From positions 8,899,001 through 8,963,000 of the forward strand of contig NZ_CP107902.1 of assembly GCF_036013935.1 (NCBI RefSeq): a DNA stretch of 64,000 nucleotides. The letters are read 5' to 3'. Within the stretch, counting starts at the first letter, position 1; the number at the start of each line of letters is the position of its first letter. Under the pieces are notes generated by a model. That model worked only from the letters and a program-made list of their open reading frames with translations. It ran no database searches and was not told where the DNA came from. Origin of the DNA: Streptomyces sp. NBC_00461. GTDB lineage: Bacteria > Actinomycetota > Actinomycetes > Streptomycetales > Streptomycetaceae. The position numbers and the translations under genes are program-made. Shown here piece after piece: positions 17,409 to 25,973 of this stretch.

Positions 17409-18275
17409 GTGAGCGATAACCGCTCGGGCGGCAGCGCGCCGACCGTCCTGCGGATCGTTCTCGGCAAACGTCTGCGGACCCTGCGCGAGCAGGCCGGAGT
17501 GTCGTTCGAGGACGCGGCGCGGGTCATCGACGTGACCCCTCTGACGGTCCGCCGTATAGAGAAGGCCGAGGTAGGCCTGCGCATCCCGTACGTGCGGGAA
17601 CTCCTGCACACCTACGGTGTCCCGGCGACGGAGATCGACGACTTCCTGGCCCTGGCCAGGGAGGCCAACCAGCCGGGGTGGTGGTACAAGTACCGCGACG
17701 TGCTGCCCGAGTGGTTCAAGGCCTACGTGAGCCTGGAGAGCGAAGCCAGCGTCATCCGCCTCTACGAACCCCACTACGTCCCAGGCCTGTTGCAGACGCA
17801 CGACTACACCACCGCGCTCATGCGCGTCGGCTTCCCCAGCGAGTCGAAGGAGGAGATCAGCCGCCGAGTGTCCCTGCGCCTCAGGCGCCAGGACCTCCTC
17901 GCCAAGCCGGACGCCCCGACCGTCTGGGCCATCCTGGACGAGACGGTGCTGCGCCGGCCCGTCGGCGGGACCGAGGTGATGCGGGCACAGATCGACCAGT
18001 TGATCGAGTCTCTGGCGATGACCAAGGTCCGGATCCAGATCATGCCCGTGTCCGTGGGAGCCCATCCGGGCGCCTTCGGTCCCTTCCACCACTTCCGCTT
18101 CGGATTCTCCGAGCTGCCCGACGTCGTCTACGCCGAGAACCTCACCGGCGCCGTGTACGTCGACCGGCCGGAGGAAGTCGTCACCTATCTCGAAGTACTG
18201 GACCGGATGGCCGTTCAGGCGGAGCCGGTCGCGCGAACCAGGGACATCCTGGCTGAACTGCGTAAGGAGCTGTGA
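17409..18275 (+). CDS. XRE-family regulator with DUF5753-type sensor domain
   Basis: The 288-residue protein starts at GTG 17409, 6 nt after AGGAGG; a TTG two codons upstream abuts that site and is unlikely. The N-terminal HTH reads LGKRLRTLREQAGVSFEDAA and ITPL-type TPLTVRRIEKAEVGLR. The larger C-terminal part (WWYKYRDVLPEWFKAYVSLE; YEPHYVPGLLQTHDYTTALM; RRQDLLAKPDAPTVWAILDE) is the DUF5753 domain. Such regulators pair with a DUF397 partner, here 3 nt downstream, and often with an ATP-binding protein, here divergent. The system is widespread in streptomycetes and affects development or antibiotic production in some cases. Confidence 0.92.
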   Translation: MSDNRSGGSAPTVLRIVLGKRLRTLREQAGVSFEDAARVIDVTPLTVRRIEKAEVGLRIPYVRELLHTYGVPATEIDDFLALAREANQPGWWYKYRDVLPEWFKAYVSLESEASVIRLYEPHYVPGLLQTHDYTTALMRVGFPSESKEEISRRVSLRLRRQDLLAKPDAPTVWAILDETVLRRPVGGTEVMRAQIDQLIESLAMTKVRIQIMPVSVGAHPGAFGPFHHFRFGFSELPDVVYAENLTGAVYVDRPEEVVTYLEVLDRMAVQAEPVARTRDILAELRKEL

Positions 18276-18278
18276 TCC

Positions 18279-18524
18279 ATGGGATCCAACGGCCGTATCT
18301 ACAGCGGAATGCCCGCCGTCGACCTGGGAAGCGAGGGCTGGCACAAGCCCTGGAGCGGTACCAACGGCGGCAGTTGCGTGGAGGCCAAGCGACTGCCCGA
18401 CGGCAGCGTCGCCTTCCGCCAGTCGACGGACCCCGACGGGCCCGCACTCGTCTACACCCGCAACGAGATGATCACGTTCCTGGAGGGTGCCAAGGCCGGC
18501 CAGGCGGACTTCCTCGTCGCCTGA
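18279..18524 (+). CDS. DUF397 domain protein
   Basis: The 81-residue protein contains GGSCVEAKRLPDGSVAFRQS, DPDGPALVYTRNEMITFLEG and a short tail, the DUF397 pattern. It starts 3 nt after the XRE stop, so the two are cotranscribed. DUF397 proteins are small partners of DUF5753-containing XRE regulators. A hairpin at 18556-18584 probably ends the operon. Confidence 0.92.
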   Translation: MGSNGRIYSGMPAVDLGSEGWHKPWSGTNGGSCVEAKRLPDGSVAFRQSTDPDGPALVYTRNEMITFLEGAKAGQADFLVA

Positions 18525-18555
18525 GCGCCCACCACCACGAGCCGACAACCGAACC

Positions 18556-18584
18556 ACCCGCACGACGGCTCCCGCCGTGCGGGT
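18556..18584 (+). terminator. Hairpin terminator after DUF397
   Basis: ACCCGCACG-ACGG-CTC-CCGC-CGTGCGGGT forms a long GC stem 31 bp after the DUF397 stop. It lacks a T-tract, as is common for streptomycete terminators. Confidence 0.55.
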
Positions 18585-18803
18585 GCACCGTCCACGCCGA
18601 GGAGTCTCCTCGCCGTGCAGGAGGTGGTGCGCGCAGTGCGCCTTCACCCACGAGCGCGTCAACTGCGCGCCGGCGCACGGGAGTTCCCGGATGGTCGTGA
18701 TCCACGGGTACGGGTGCTTTCAAGTGGTGAACTCCGGCCCCACACGCAGAAGTTGTCGTTAGGTTGGTTACGTACCCCGTGACGCACGGCAGGAGAATCT
18801 CCC

Positions 18804-19613
18804 ATGGCAGACAGCCAGTCGACTTCCGACCAGGACGCACTGTCCAAGATCGACACCTCGGTGCCGCACTCGGCTCGCATCTGGAACTACTGGATGGGCG
18901 GAAAGGACAACTACGAGGTCGACCGGATCGCCGGCGACGCCTACCGTGAGGTCGCTCCCAACATCGAGACCATGGCCCGTGGCTCCCGCCACTACCTGAT
19001 CCGCGCCGTCACGCTCGTGGCGGGCGAACTCGGCATCCGCCAGTTCCTCGACATCGGCACCGGCCTGCCGACCTACGACAACACCCACCAGGTCGCCCAG
19101 CGCATCGCACCCGAGTCCCGCATCGTCTACGTCGACAACGACCCCCTGGTGCTGCGTCACGCCCAGGCCCTGCTCACCAGTTCGCCCGAGGGCGTGACCG
19201 AGTACATCGACGCCGACCTGCACGAGCCCGAGAAGATCATCGAACGGGCGGAAAAGGTCCTGGACTTCGACAAGCCGGTGGCGCTGATGCTCATGGGCAT
19301 CCTCGGCCACATCCAGGACTACGACGAGGCCAAGTCCATCGTCCGCCGCCTTCAGGCCGCCCTGCCGTCGGGCAGCTACTTCGTCCACTACGACAGCACG
19401 GACACGGACGCCTCGCTCAAGGACGCCCAGCAGGGTTACGACGACACCGGCGCCATCCCGTACGTGCTGCGCAGTCCGCAACAGCTCGCCGCGTACTACG
19501 ACGGTCTCGAACTGCTGGAGCCGGGGATCGTCTCCTGCCCGCTGTGGCGCCCCGAATCCGGCACCACACCCGAACCCACGGACATCTACGGCGGCGTGGC
19601 CCACAAGCCCTGA
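18804..19613 (+). CDS. DUF574 (SAM-dependent) methyltransferase-like protein
   Basis: The 269-residue protein starts at ATG 18804 after AGGAG. It contains PHSARIWNYWMGGKDNYEVD, FLDIGTGLPTYDNTHQVAQR, VYVDNDPLVLRHAQALL, EYIDADLHEPEKII and ALMLMGILGHIQDYDEA, all hallmarks of the actinomycete-specific DUF574 family with a Rossmann SAM-binding fold. Such genes often sit near XRE/DUF397 sets, as here. Substrates are unknown for most members. Confidence 0.93.
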   Translation: MADSQSTSDQDALSKIDTSVPHSARIWNYWMGGKDNYEVDRIAGDAYREVAPNIETMARGSRHYLIRAVTLVAGELGIRQFLDIGTGLPTYDNTHQVAQRIAPESRIVYVDNDPLVLRHAQALLTSSPEGVTEYIDADLHEPEKIIERAEKVLDFDKPVALMLMGILGHIQDYDEAKSIVRRLQAALPSGSYFVHYDSTDTDASLKDAQQGYDDTGAIPYVLRSPQQLAAYYDGLELLEPGIVSCPLWRPESGTTPEPTDIYGGVAHKP

Positions 19614-19680
19614 ACCGTCACCCGCGATCCCCGAACCGCCACCAGCGGGCCGGGACCCGCCACCCCGGCCCCTGAACAAC

Positions 19681-20268
19681 TCATTCGTTCGGCGGCACAG
19701 CGGAGGAAGCGGAGGATCCCGGGTCGGCGGGGGAGCCGACCTCGTCCGCGCGATGGCAGGGCGCCGACGCCTGCCCGTCGCACATCAGGCTGCCGTTGCC
19801 CGACGCGGCAGCCTGGCAACGCAGCGGGACGCGGTTGCCGCGCAGCACCTCCCGCACGTCCAGGATCAGGGGAAAGACCTCGTGGTTGCGGTCCTCGCCC
19901 TGTTCGTCCCAGGCCCGCTGCTCGGCTTGGACGGCCATCCGGTCCTCGGCGAACACCCTCTCGGTGAAGCGCCTGATGAGGGGCCAGGCGAGATGAAGAG
20001 CGCCGGGGATCCCGGGCTTTTCGATCATGAGTAATCCGTAGGCGTGACATCTGCGCTGCTCGGCGTCCTCGGGCACGTACACGGCCCAGAGCCTGAAGGC
20101 CGGGCGTTCGGCACCCTCCGGGACCAGATCCAGTGTCTGGTACGGGCATTCGGTGCGGATGGTCATGACGTCACTGGAGTCGCTGCCCCTGAGACCCTCG
20201 GCGGCCAGCAGACCGGCGGCGCGATTCTGCTTCCCTCCGGCGTGGGTGAACAGGTACCTGGCCTCCAC
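19681..20268 (-). pseudogene. N-terminally truncated Rieske non-heme oxygenase alpha subunit
   Basis: The open frame codes 195 residues, of which about 34-155 look like the C-terminal part of a Rieske oxygenase: TIRTECPYQTLDLVPEGAER, FRLWAVYVPEDAEQRRCHAY, WPLIRRFTERVFAEDRMAVQ and AEQRAWDEQGEDRNHEVFPL. The Rieske [2Fe-2S] ligands (CxH...CxxH) and the iron-binding His residues of the catalytic domain are missing. The tail after VPL is low-complexity Ser/Ala/Pro and also looks foreign. It is probably a gene remnant, though it could be translated. Convergent with the DUF574 gene. Confidence 0.55.
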
Positions 20269-20380
20269 CGACCGGCCGCGCCCTGCCTGGCGCGTTCGAA
20301 CGGTGACGACCGGAGGAGGGTCAGGGGAGGACCGCGGCCCCGCCCCAACGTGATCGATTGATCGCTATCATGGAGGTCGT

Positions 20381-20400
20381 CGCACGAAACCGATCGTGCG
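20381..20400. promoter_or_regulatory. Operator-like dyad upstream of the DeoR/LacI hybrid regulator
   Basis: CGCACGA-AACCGA-TCGTGCG is a perfect 7-bp-arm inverted repeat about 72 bp upstream of the regulator start. A further half-site (CGTGCGA) follows at about 20409-20415. This is the usual place for autoregulation of a sugar-type regulator. Confidence 0.55.
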
Positions 20401-20471
20401 AAAAGCGAACGTGCGAGGTGCCGTGCGGCCATGCCCCGGCGGGCGGCCGACGCGGACGGGAGCGGTGGGAC

Positions 20472-21560
20472 ATGCGGGAGTCGGCGGAGACACGGCAGGC
20501 CCGGATCGCGGAGGTGGTGCGGGAGCGGGGGGTCGCGCGCATCACGGATCTCGCCGACGAACTCGGCGTCTCCGTCGTGACCGTGCGCCGCGACGTCGAG
20601 GAACTCGCCCAGCGCGGGGAGGTGCGCCGCGGGCACGGGGTGGCGCGTTCGCTGCGCCCGATGCCCGAGGAGGCCGCCTCCGGGAACGACGCGGTCGCCA
20701 TGATCGTGCCCGAGAGCAACACCTACCTCACCGAGGCCGTCCAGGGCGCGCGAGAGGCAGCGGAGAAGGCCGGCCTGCGGCTCGCCCTGCACATCACCGC
20801 CGGCCACGGCGGGGCGGAGCGCGAGGCCGTGCGGCAGGCGCTGGACGACGGGGCCCGCGGACTGCTCCTGTCGCCGCACTGGCGCACCCAGGAGGAGGCG
20901 GACGCGGACCAGTCCTGGCTGTCCGGCCTGGACGTTCCCGCCGTCCTCGTCGAACGGCGGCCCCCCCGGACCAGCGCGATCTACCAGGTGGACTGCGTGC
21001 GCACGGACCATGCCTACGGCGTCCATCTGGCCCTCGGGCACCTGGTCGACCTCGGCCACCGGCGGATCGTGCTGGCGGCGCGCGACGACAGCCCCACGGC
21101 GCGCATCATCCGCGGGGAGTTCGCCGGACAGACGGCTGCTCGGGGACTGGCCGACGGATGCCGCGCGATCCTCAGTTCGCCCACCGCGGGCCCCGACCCG
21201 CTTGTCGCCGACCCGCGCGCGGTCGACCTGGCGGAGCCGGTCGCCGAGTGCGGTGCCACGGCGGTGCTGATCCACAGCGACATGGACGCGCTGGTGCTGG
21301 TGCGGGGGCTGCAGGCCGCGGGGATCTCCGTCCCGGGACGGTGTTCGGTGGTCGCGTACAACGACGTCGTCGCCGACATGGGGTCGGTCCCGCTGACCGC
21401 CGTGGCGCCGCCCAAGGCGGAACTCGGCCGCACCGGAGTCGACCTGCTGCTGCGGCGGCTCGACATGGCCCGGGGCGGGCTGCGCCCCGGTGCCACGCGC
21501 CATCTGGAGCTGCTGCCCGACCTCGTGGTCAGGGCGTCCACCGCACCACCGGCGGTCTGA
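20472..21560 (+). CDS. Sugar-responsive regulator: DeoR-type HTH with LacI-type ligand domain
   Basis: The 362-residue protein starts at ATG 20472 after GGGAG. Residues 8-60 form a DeoR-like winged HTH (TRQARIAEVVRERGVARITD; LADELGVSVVTVRRDVEELA). The rest is a LacI/ribose-binding-protein sensor: AMIVPESNTYLTEAVQGARE, GLLLSPHWRTQEEADADQSW, LGHLVDLGHRRIVLAARDDS and VVAYNDVVADMGSVPLTAV. It is upstream of and cooriented with an ABC sugar transporter operon and probably represses it until a sugar binds. The fused domain type is less common than plain LacI. Confidence 0.9.
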   Translation: MRESAETRQARIAEVVRERGVARITDLADELGVSVVTVRRDVEELAQRGEVRRGHGVARSLRPMPEEAASGNDAVAMIVPESNTYLTEAVQGAREAAEKAGLRLALHITAGHGGAEREAVRQALDDGARGLLLSPHWRTQEEADADQSWLSGLDVPAVLVERRPPRTSAIYQVDCVRTDHAYGVHLALGHLVDLGHRRIVLAARDDSPTARIIRGEFAGQTAARGLADGCRAILSSPTAGPDPLVADPRAVDLAEPVAECGATAVLIHSDMDALVLVRGLQAAGISVPGRCSVVAYNDVVADMGSVPLTAVAPPKAELGRTGVDLLLRRLDMARGGLRPGATRHLELLPDLVVRASTAPPAV

Positions 21561-21636
21561 ATGCGACCGGAGGGGCCATCGCCGTTCTTCACGCAGATGT
21601 TCGTTTGAGCGTTTGAGTTTCTTCTGTTCGATCTCT

Positions 21637-21665
21637 TGACGTGTTTTTCGCTTGGCGCCCAGGAT
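21637..21665 (+). promoter_or_regulatory. Promoter of the ABC sugar transporter operon
   Basis: TTGACG (21637-21642), a 17-nt spacer and CAGGAT (21660-21665) make a plausible vegetative promoter 32 bp upstream of the binding-protein start. A tandem direct repeat CGTTTGAG-CGTTTGAG lies just upstream at 21603-21618 and may bind a regulator. Confidence 0.55.
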
Positions 21666-21697
21666 GCCCGTAACCCAGCAAAGAAGCGGGAGGGCCC

Positions 21698-23011
21698 ATG
21701 CGACATACCCGCAACTCCGTACCGGCGCTGCTCACGATCCTCGCCATGCTGCTCACGGCCTGCTCCGCCTCCGGTGGCAGTGGCACAGCCCAGGCCCGAC
21801 AGCAGGTCCACCTCACCTTCTGGTCGGCGCTGCGGGGCACCCAGCAGGTCGTCGACGAGTACAACCGCGTCCAGAACAAGGTCAGGGTCGACTTCCAGCA
21901 GGTCCCCTCCGGAGCCCAGGGCGGCTACGCCAAGCTCAGCAACGCGGCCCGCGCCGGCAACGCCCCCGACGTCGCCACCATCGAGTACCCCCAGCTGCCC
22001 GGCTTCGCCATCGACGGCGTACCGCGCGACCTCACCAGGCTGCTGCCCCACTCGGTGCGCCGCAAGATCCTCCCGCAGGCGCTGGACCTCACCACCCTCG
22101 ACGGGCACACCTACGCCGTGCCGGTGGACATCGAGCCGATGATGTTCTTCTACCGCAAGGACGTGTTCACCAAGTACGGCATCCAAGTCCCCAAGACCTG
22201 GGCGGAGTTCGAGAGTTCGGCCCGCAAACTGAAGAAGGCGCAGCCCCGCTCGCGTATCGCCAGCTTCTTCACCAACGGCTCCCTGCACATGGCCGGGTTC
22301 GCCTGGCAGGCCGGCGCCCAGTGGTATCGGACCTCCGACGACACCTGGCGCATCTCCATGGCCGACGCCCCGACCCGCAAGGTCGCCGCCTTCTGGCAGC
22401 ACCTGGTGGATGAGGACCTGGTGCGCGTCGAGCCGGTGGACAGCCAGCAGTGGCGGGCGCACCTGCAGAGCGGCGAGACCGTCGGCTACACGGCGGGCGC
22501 CTGGGCGGCCGGTTCGCTGATGAACTCCACACCCACAGGCAAGGGCAAGTGGGCCGTCGCGCCGCTGCCGCAGTGGGATCCGACCAAGCCGTCGCTCGGC
22601 ACACAGGGCGGCTCGACCTTCGCCGTCACCAAGGACAGCGGGCACCCCAAGGAGGCGCTGGACTTCATCTCCTGGATGGTCACCAGCCCGGACGCCCTGC
22701 GCGCCAAGCTCTCCAGCGGCATCAGCAGCGCCTACCCGGCCGTGCCCTCCCTCGTCCCCGTCGCCCGCAAGGAGATGGACACCGGCTACTACTCCGGCCA
22801 GGACATCTTCGGCCTCTTCCAGCAGCAGGCCAAGCTGATCTCGCCCCGCTGGAAGTGGGGGCCACGCATGACCTCCACCATCACCTCCGTCGAGGACGGC
22901 TTCGCGAAGGCCGGCGCCGGCAAAGGAACCATCATCGGCGCGCTCCGCGAAGGACAACGCCGGACGCTGCCCGACCTCAAGAGCCTCGGCCTGTCGGTCA
23001 CTACCAACTGA
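21698..23011 (+). CDS. Sugar ABC transporter substrate-binding lipoprotein
   Basis: The 437-residue protein has a lipoprotein signal MRHTRNSVPALLTILAMLLT followed by AC (Cys 22). The mature part shows VHLTFWSALRGTQQVVDEYN, GAQGGYAKLSNAARAGNAPD, VPVDIEPMMFFYRKDVFTKY, and GGSTFAVTKDSGHPKEALDF, typical of family-1 (CUT1) extracellular sugar-binding proteins. It probably captures an oligosaccharide outside the membrane for the two permeases downstream. No ATPase gene is in the operon; a shared MsiK-type ATPase elsewhere is usual in streptomycetes. Confidence 0.95.
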   Translation: MRHTRNSVPALLTILAMLLTACSASGGSGTAQARQQVHLTFWSALRGTQQVVDEYNRVQNKVRVDFQQVPSGAQGGYAKLSNAARAGNAPDVATIEYPQLPGFAIDGVPRDLTRLLPHSVRRKILPQALDLTTLDGHTYAVPVDIEPMMFFYRKDVFTKYGIQVPKTWAEFESSARKLKKAQPRSRIASFFTNGSLHMAGFAWQAGAQWYRTSDDTWRISMADAPTRKVAAFWQHLVDEDLVRVEPVDSQQWRAHLQSGETVGYTAGAWAAGSLMNSTPTGKGKWAVAPLPQWDPTKPSLGTQGGSTFAVTKDSGHPKEALDFISWMVTSPDALRAKLSSGISSAYPAVPSLVPVARKEMDTGYYSGQDIFGLFQQQAKLISPRWKWGPRMTSTITSVEDGFAKAGAGKGTIIGALREGQRRTLPDLKSLGLSVTTN

Positions 23012-23020
23012 GGTGCACCC

Positions 23021-23998
23021 GTGAGCACAGTGATCTCTCCAGGGAAAACGCGAAAGCGGACGGGGACGGCACCGCGGACCGCGAGCGGGGCCCGCCCCCG
23101 AAAGGCCGGACGCCGGCAGCAGGCGCTCGCCTGCGTCACGCTCCTGGCTCCGTTCACGGCAGTGCTCGTCGCCGTGTTCCTCGTCCCCGTCGGCTACGCC
23201 ATCGGTCTCAGCCTCTTCTCCGAGGACCACAAGGGCCTCGGCTTCGGCGGCGGCACCACCGTCTTCACCGGACTGCGCAGCTACCTCGCGGTGCTGACCG
23301 ACCCGAGCTTCGTCTCCGGGTTCGGCGTCATCGCCCTCTACTGCGTCATCTTCGTACCGGTCGTGGTGGCCGGCGCCCTCGCGCTCGCCCTGCTCCTCGA
23401 CTCCGGACTGATCCGGCTGCGGCGCACCGCCCAGATGCTGCTGTACGTGCCGCACGCCGTGCCCGGCATCATCGCGGCCGTGATCTGGCTGTACCTCTAC
23501 ACCCCCGGCCTCAGCCCGGTCATCAACGTCTTCGCCCGGGCCGACATCACCATCGACTTCCTCGGACTGCACAGCGTCCTGCCGTCGATCGTCAACATCG
23601 CCCTGTGGAGCGGCCTCGGCTACAACATGGTGATCTTCTACGCCGCCCTGCAGGCCCTGCCCCGCGAGGTGATCGAGGCGGCGCGGATCGACGGCGCCGG
23701 CGGCATCCGTACCGCCCTCATGGTGAAGGTGCCCATCATCAAGGGCTCGGTCGTGATGGTGTGCATGTTCGCGCTGATCGGTGCGCTGCAGCTGTTCACC
23801 GAGCCCATGCTGATGAACCAGGCCACCCCGATGGTCAACTCCCGCTTCACACCGAACATGTACATCTACGACGCCGCGTTCCGCCGTAACAACTACGGCC
23901 TGGCCTCCGCGGCTTCCGTCATCCTCCTGATCGTCACCTGCGCACTGTCGTTCGCCGTCACACGCTGGGCGGGCCGCCGGGAACGGAGCACGCGATGA
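23021..23998 (+). CDS. Sugar ABC transporter permease (MalF-like)
   Basis: The 325-residue permease starts with GTG 9 nt after the binding-protein stop, with GAGGTG overlapping that stop. It has a basic N-terminus, six predicted membrane helices (e.g. LLAPFTAVLVAVFLVPVGYA) and the EAA loop REVIEAARIDGAGGIRTALM that contacts the ATPase. It overlaps the next permease by 4 nt (ATGA). Together they form the membrane channel of a CUT1 importer. Confidence 0.95.
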   Translation: MSTVISPGKTRKRTGTAPRTASGARPRKAGRRQQALACVTLLAPFTAVLVAVFLVPVGYAIGLSLFSEDHKGLGFGGGTTVFTGLRSYLAVLTDPSFVSGFGVIALYCVIFVPVVVAGALALALLLDSGLIRLRRTAQMLLYVPHAVPGIIAAVIWLYLYTPGLSPVINVFARADITIDFLGLHSVLPSIVNIALWSGLGYNMVIFYAALQALPREVIEAARIDGAGGIRTALMVKVPIIKGSVVMVCMFALIGALQLFTEPMLMNQATPMVNSRFTPNMYIYDAAFRRNNYGLASAASVILLIVTCALSFAVTRWAGRRERSTR

Positions 23999-24891
23999 CC
24001 ACGACCCAGCTGACCACCGCCAATAAGCCGACGACCAGGCGCAGTTCGGCGAGAACGAGCAAGCTGACCAGCCGTGCCGTCGCCAACACCGTCGTCGTCC
24101 TCGCGGCCCTCTACGCGGTGTTGCCGGGCCTGTGGCTGCTGCTCGCCTCCACCAAGAACGCCGACGCGCTCTTCGGCAGCGACATCCTCTCCCTCGGGAA
24201 CTTCTCCCTCTGGCACAACCTCAGCGACCTGTTCACCATGGAGGACGGCGTCTACGGCCGCTGGTACCTCAACAGCCTGCTGTACGCGGTCCTCGGCGCC
24301 CTCATCGGCTCGCTGATCAGCGTCGCCGCCGGCTACGCCTTCGACAAGTACGAGTTCCCGCACAAGGAGAAGCTGTTCGGGCTCGTCCTGACCGGCGTCA
24401 TGGTCCCGCCGACCGTCCTGGCCCTCCCGCTCTACCTGGTGGCCTCCGGCATCGGCCTGGTCAACACCTTCTGGGCGGTCTTCATCCCCGTCCTGTTCAA
24501 CCCGTTCGGCGTCTACCTCGCCCGCCTGCTCAGCAGCGGGTACGTGCCCAACGAGGTGCTGGAGGCCTCCCGGGTGGACGGCGCGGGCGAACTGCAGACG
24601 TACGTCCGGGTCAGCCTGCGCATGCTCGGCCCCGGCTTCGTCACCGTCTTCCTCTTCCAGCTCACCGCCATCTGGAACAACTTCTTCCTGCCGATGGTGA
24701 TGCTCTCCAACCAGCACCTGTATCCGCTCAGCCTCGGCCTCTACACCTGGAACAGCTCCGCCACCGTCTCACCCGAGTACTACCCGCTCGTCGTCATCGG
24801 CTCGCTGCTCGCCGTCGTCCCGCTGATCGTCGCGTTCCTCACGCTGCAGCGCTACTGGAAGTCCGGCCTGACCGCAGGGAGCGTCAAGTGA
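23995..24891 (+). CDS. Sugar ABC transporter permease (MalG-like)
   Basis: The 298-residue partner permease has NTVVVLAALYAVLPGLWLLL, AVLGALIGSLISVAAGYAFD, and the EAA loop NEVLEASRVDGAGELQTYVR near the C-terminus. It is translationally coupled to the upstream permease (ATGA) and to the downstream dehydrogenase, whose GTG overlaps its stop. The missing ATPase is expected to be supplied in trans. Confidence 0.95.
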   Translation: MTTTQLTTANKPTTRRSSARTSKLTSRAVANTVVVLAALYAVLPGLWLLLASTKNADALFGSDILSLGNFSLWHNLSDLFTMEDGVYGRWYLNSLLYAVLGALIGSLISVAAGYAFDKYEFPHKEKLFGLVLTGVMVPPTVLALPLYLVASGIGLVNTFWAVFIPVLFNPFGVYLARLLSSGYVPNEVLEASRVDGAGELQTYVRVSLRMLGPGFVTVFLFQLTAIWNNFFLPMVMLSNQHLYPLSLGLYTWNSSATVSPEYYPLVVIGSLLAVVPLIVAFLTLQRYWKSGLTAGSVK

Positions 24892-25919
24892 CCCACCCCG
24901 ACGACCAGTTCCGTCGCCCCCCGCGCACCGTGCTCGCCATGGCGCACAGGACCGCACGACAGGTCCTCGACCCGGAGGTACGGGCCCGGCTGGCCGCCCT
25001 CACCGACATCGACCCGCAGCTGGTCCTGGACGATCTCACCACCCCCGTCGCGCGGCGCGCGCTCGCCGACGCCGAACTGCTCATCACCGGCTGGGGCTGC
25101 CCACCCGTCGACCAGGCGGTGCTGGACTCGGCGCCCCGGCTGCGCGCGGTCGTCCACACCGCCGGGACCGTACGCCACCACATCACCCCCGCCTGCTGGG
25201 AACGCGGCCTCGCGGTGTCCTCCGCCGCCGCGGCCAACGCCGTGCCGGTCGCCGAATACACCCTCGCCATGATCCTGCTCGCCAACAAACGCGTCCTCGA
25301 CACCGCCCGCGCCTATCGCACCGAACGCCGCCGCGTCGACTGGTACGAACGCCACCCCGACGCCGGCAACTACCGCCGCACCGTGGGCATCCTGAGCGCT
25401 TCGATCATCGGACGCCGCGTCATCGACCTGCTGCGCCACCACGAACTGGACGTGCTGCTGCATGACCCCTACGTCTCGGACGCCGAGGCGCGCGCGCTCG
25501 GAGCGGAGCCGGTCGGCCTGCCGGAGCTGTTCGCCCGGAGCGACGTCGTCAGCGTGCACACGCCGCTGCTGCCCGAGACCCGCGGCCTGGTCAGCCGCGA
25601 GCTGCTGGCCCGGCTGCGCACCGGCGGCACACTGATCAACACCGCGCGCGGTGCCGTCGTGGACCAGCGGGCCCTCACGGCCGAGGTGGTGTCCGGACGC
25701 CTGAACGCGATCCTCGACGTCACCGAGCCGGAGGTACTGCCCGCCGACTCACCGCTGTTCGACTGCTCCAACGTCGTCATCACCCCGCACATCGCCGGCT
25801 CGAAGGGCGGAGAGCTGCGACGCCTCGCCGACCTGGCACTGGCGGAGGTCGAGTCGTACGTCCGTGGCCGGCCCTTCGCCCATCCCGTACGGCCCGAAAC
25901 CCTGGCCCGCCTCGCCTGA
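24888..25919 (+). CDS. D-isomer-specific 2-hydroxyacid dehydrogenase
   Basis: The 343-residue protein starts at GTG 24888, overlapping the permease stop by 4 nt. It shows LLITGWGCPPVDQAVLDSAP, the Rossmann motif TVGILSASIIGRRVID (first Gly positions kept, Ser in the middle), NTARGAVVD with the substrate-binding Arg, VTEPEVLP and ITPHIAGSKGGELR with the catalytic His. It should interconvert a 2-hydroxyacid and a 2-ketoacid with NAD(P). Its place in a sugar operon suggests a sugar-acid or uronate-derived substrate, which is inferred. Confidence 0.9.
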   Translation: MTHPDDQFRRPPRTVLAMAHRTARQVLDPEVRARLAALTDIDPQLVLDDLTTPVARRALADAELLITGWGCPPVDQAVLDSAPRLRAVVHTAGTVRHHITPACWERGLAVSSAAAANAVPVAEYTLAMILLANKRVLDTARAYRTERRRVDWYERHPDAGNYRRTVGILSASIIGRRVIDLLRHHELDVLLHDPYVSDAEARALGAEPVGLPELFARSDVVSVHTPLLPETRGLVSRELLARLRTGGTLINTARGAVVDQRALTAEVVSGRLNAILDVTEPEVLPADSPLFDCSNVVITPHIAGSKGGELRRLADLALAEVESYVRGRPFAHPVRPETLARLA

Positions 25920-25973
25920 CACCTGCAGCCGCTGACGAAGACCGCCGCAACGAACAGGAGACGTGGCCCCGCC

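Noticed and set aside
18600..18760. Possible small gene between DUF397 and the DUF574 methyltransferase
   Set aside because: Frames are short, with poor codon pattern; only the expected hairpin and promoter region are supported.
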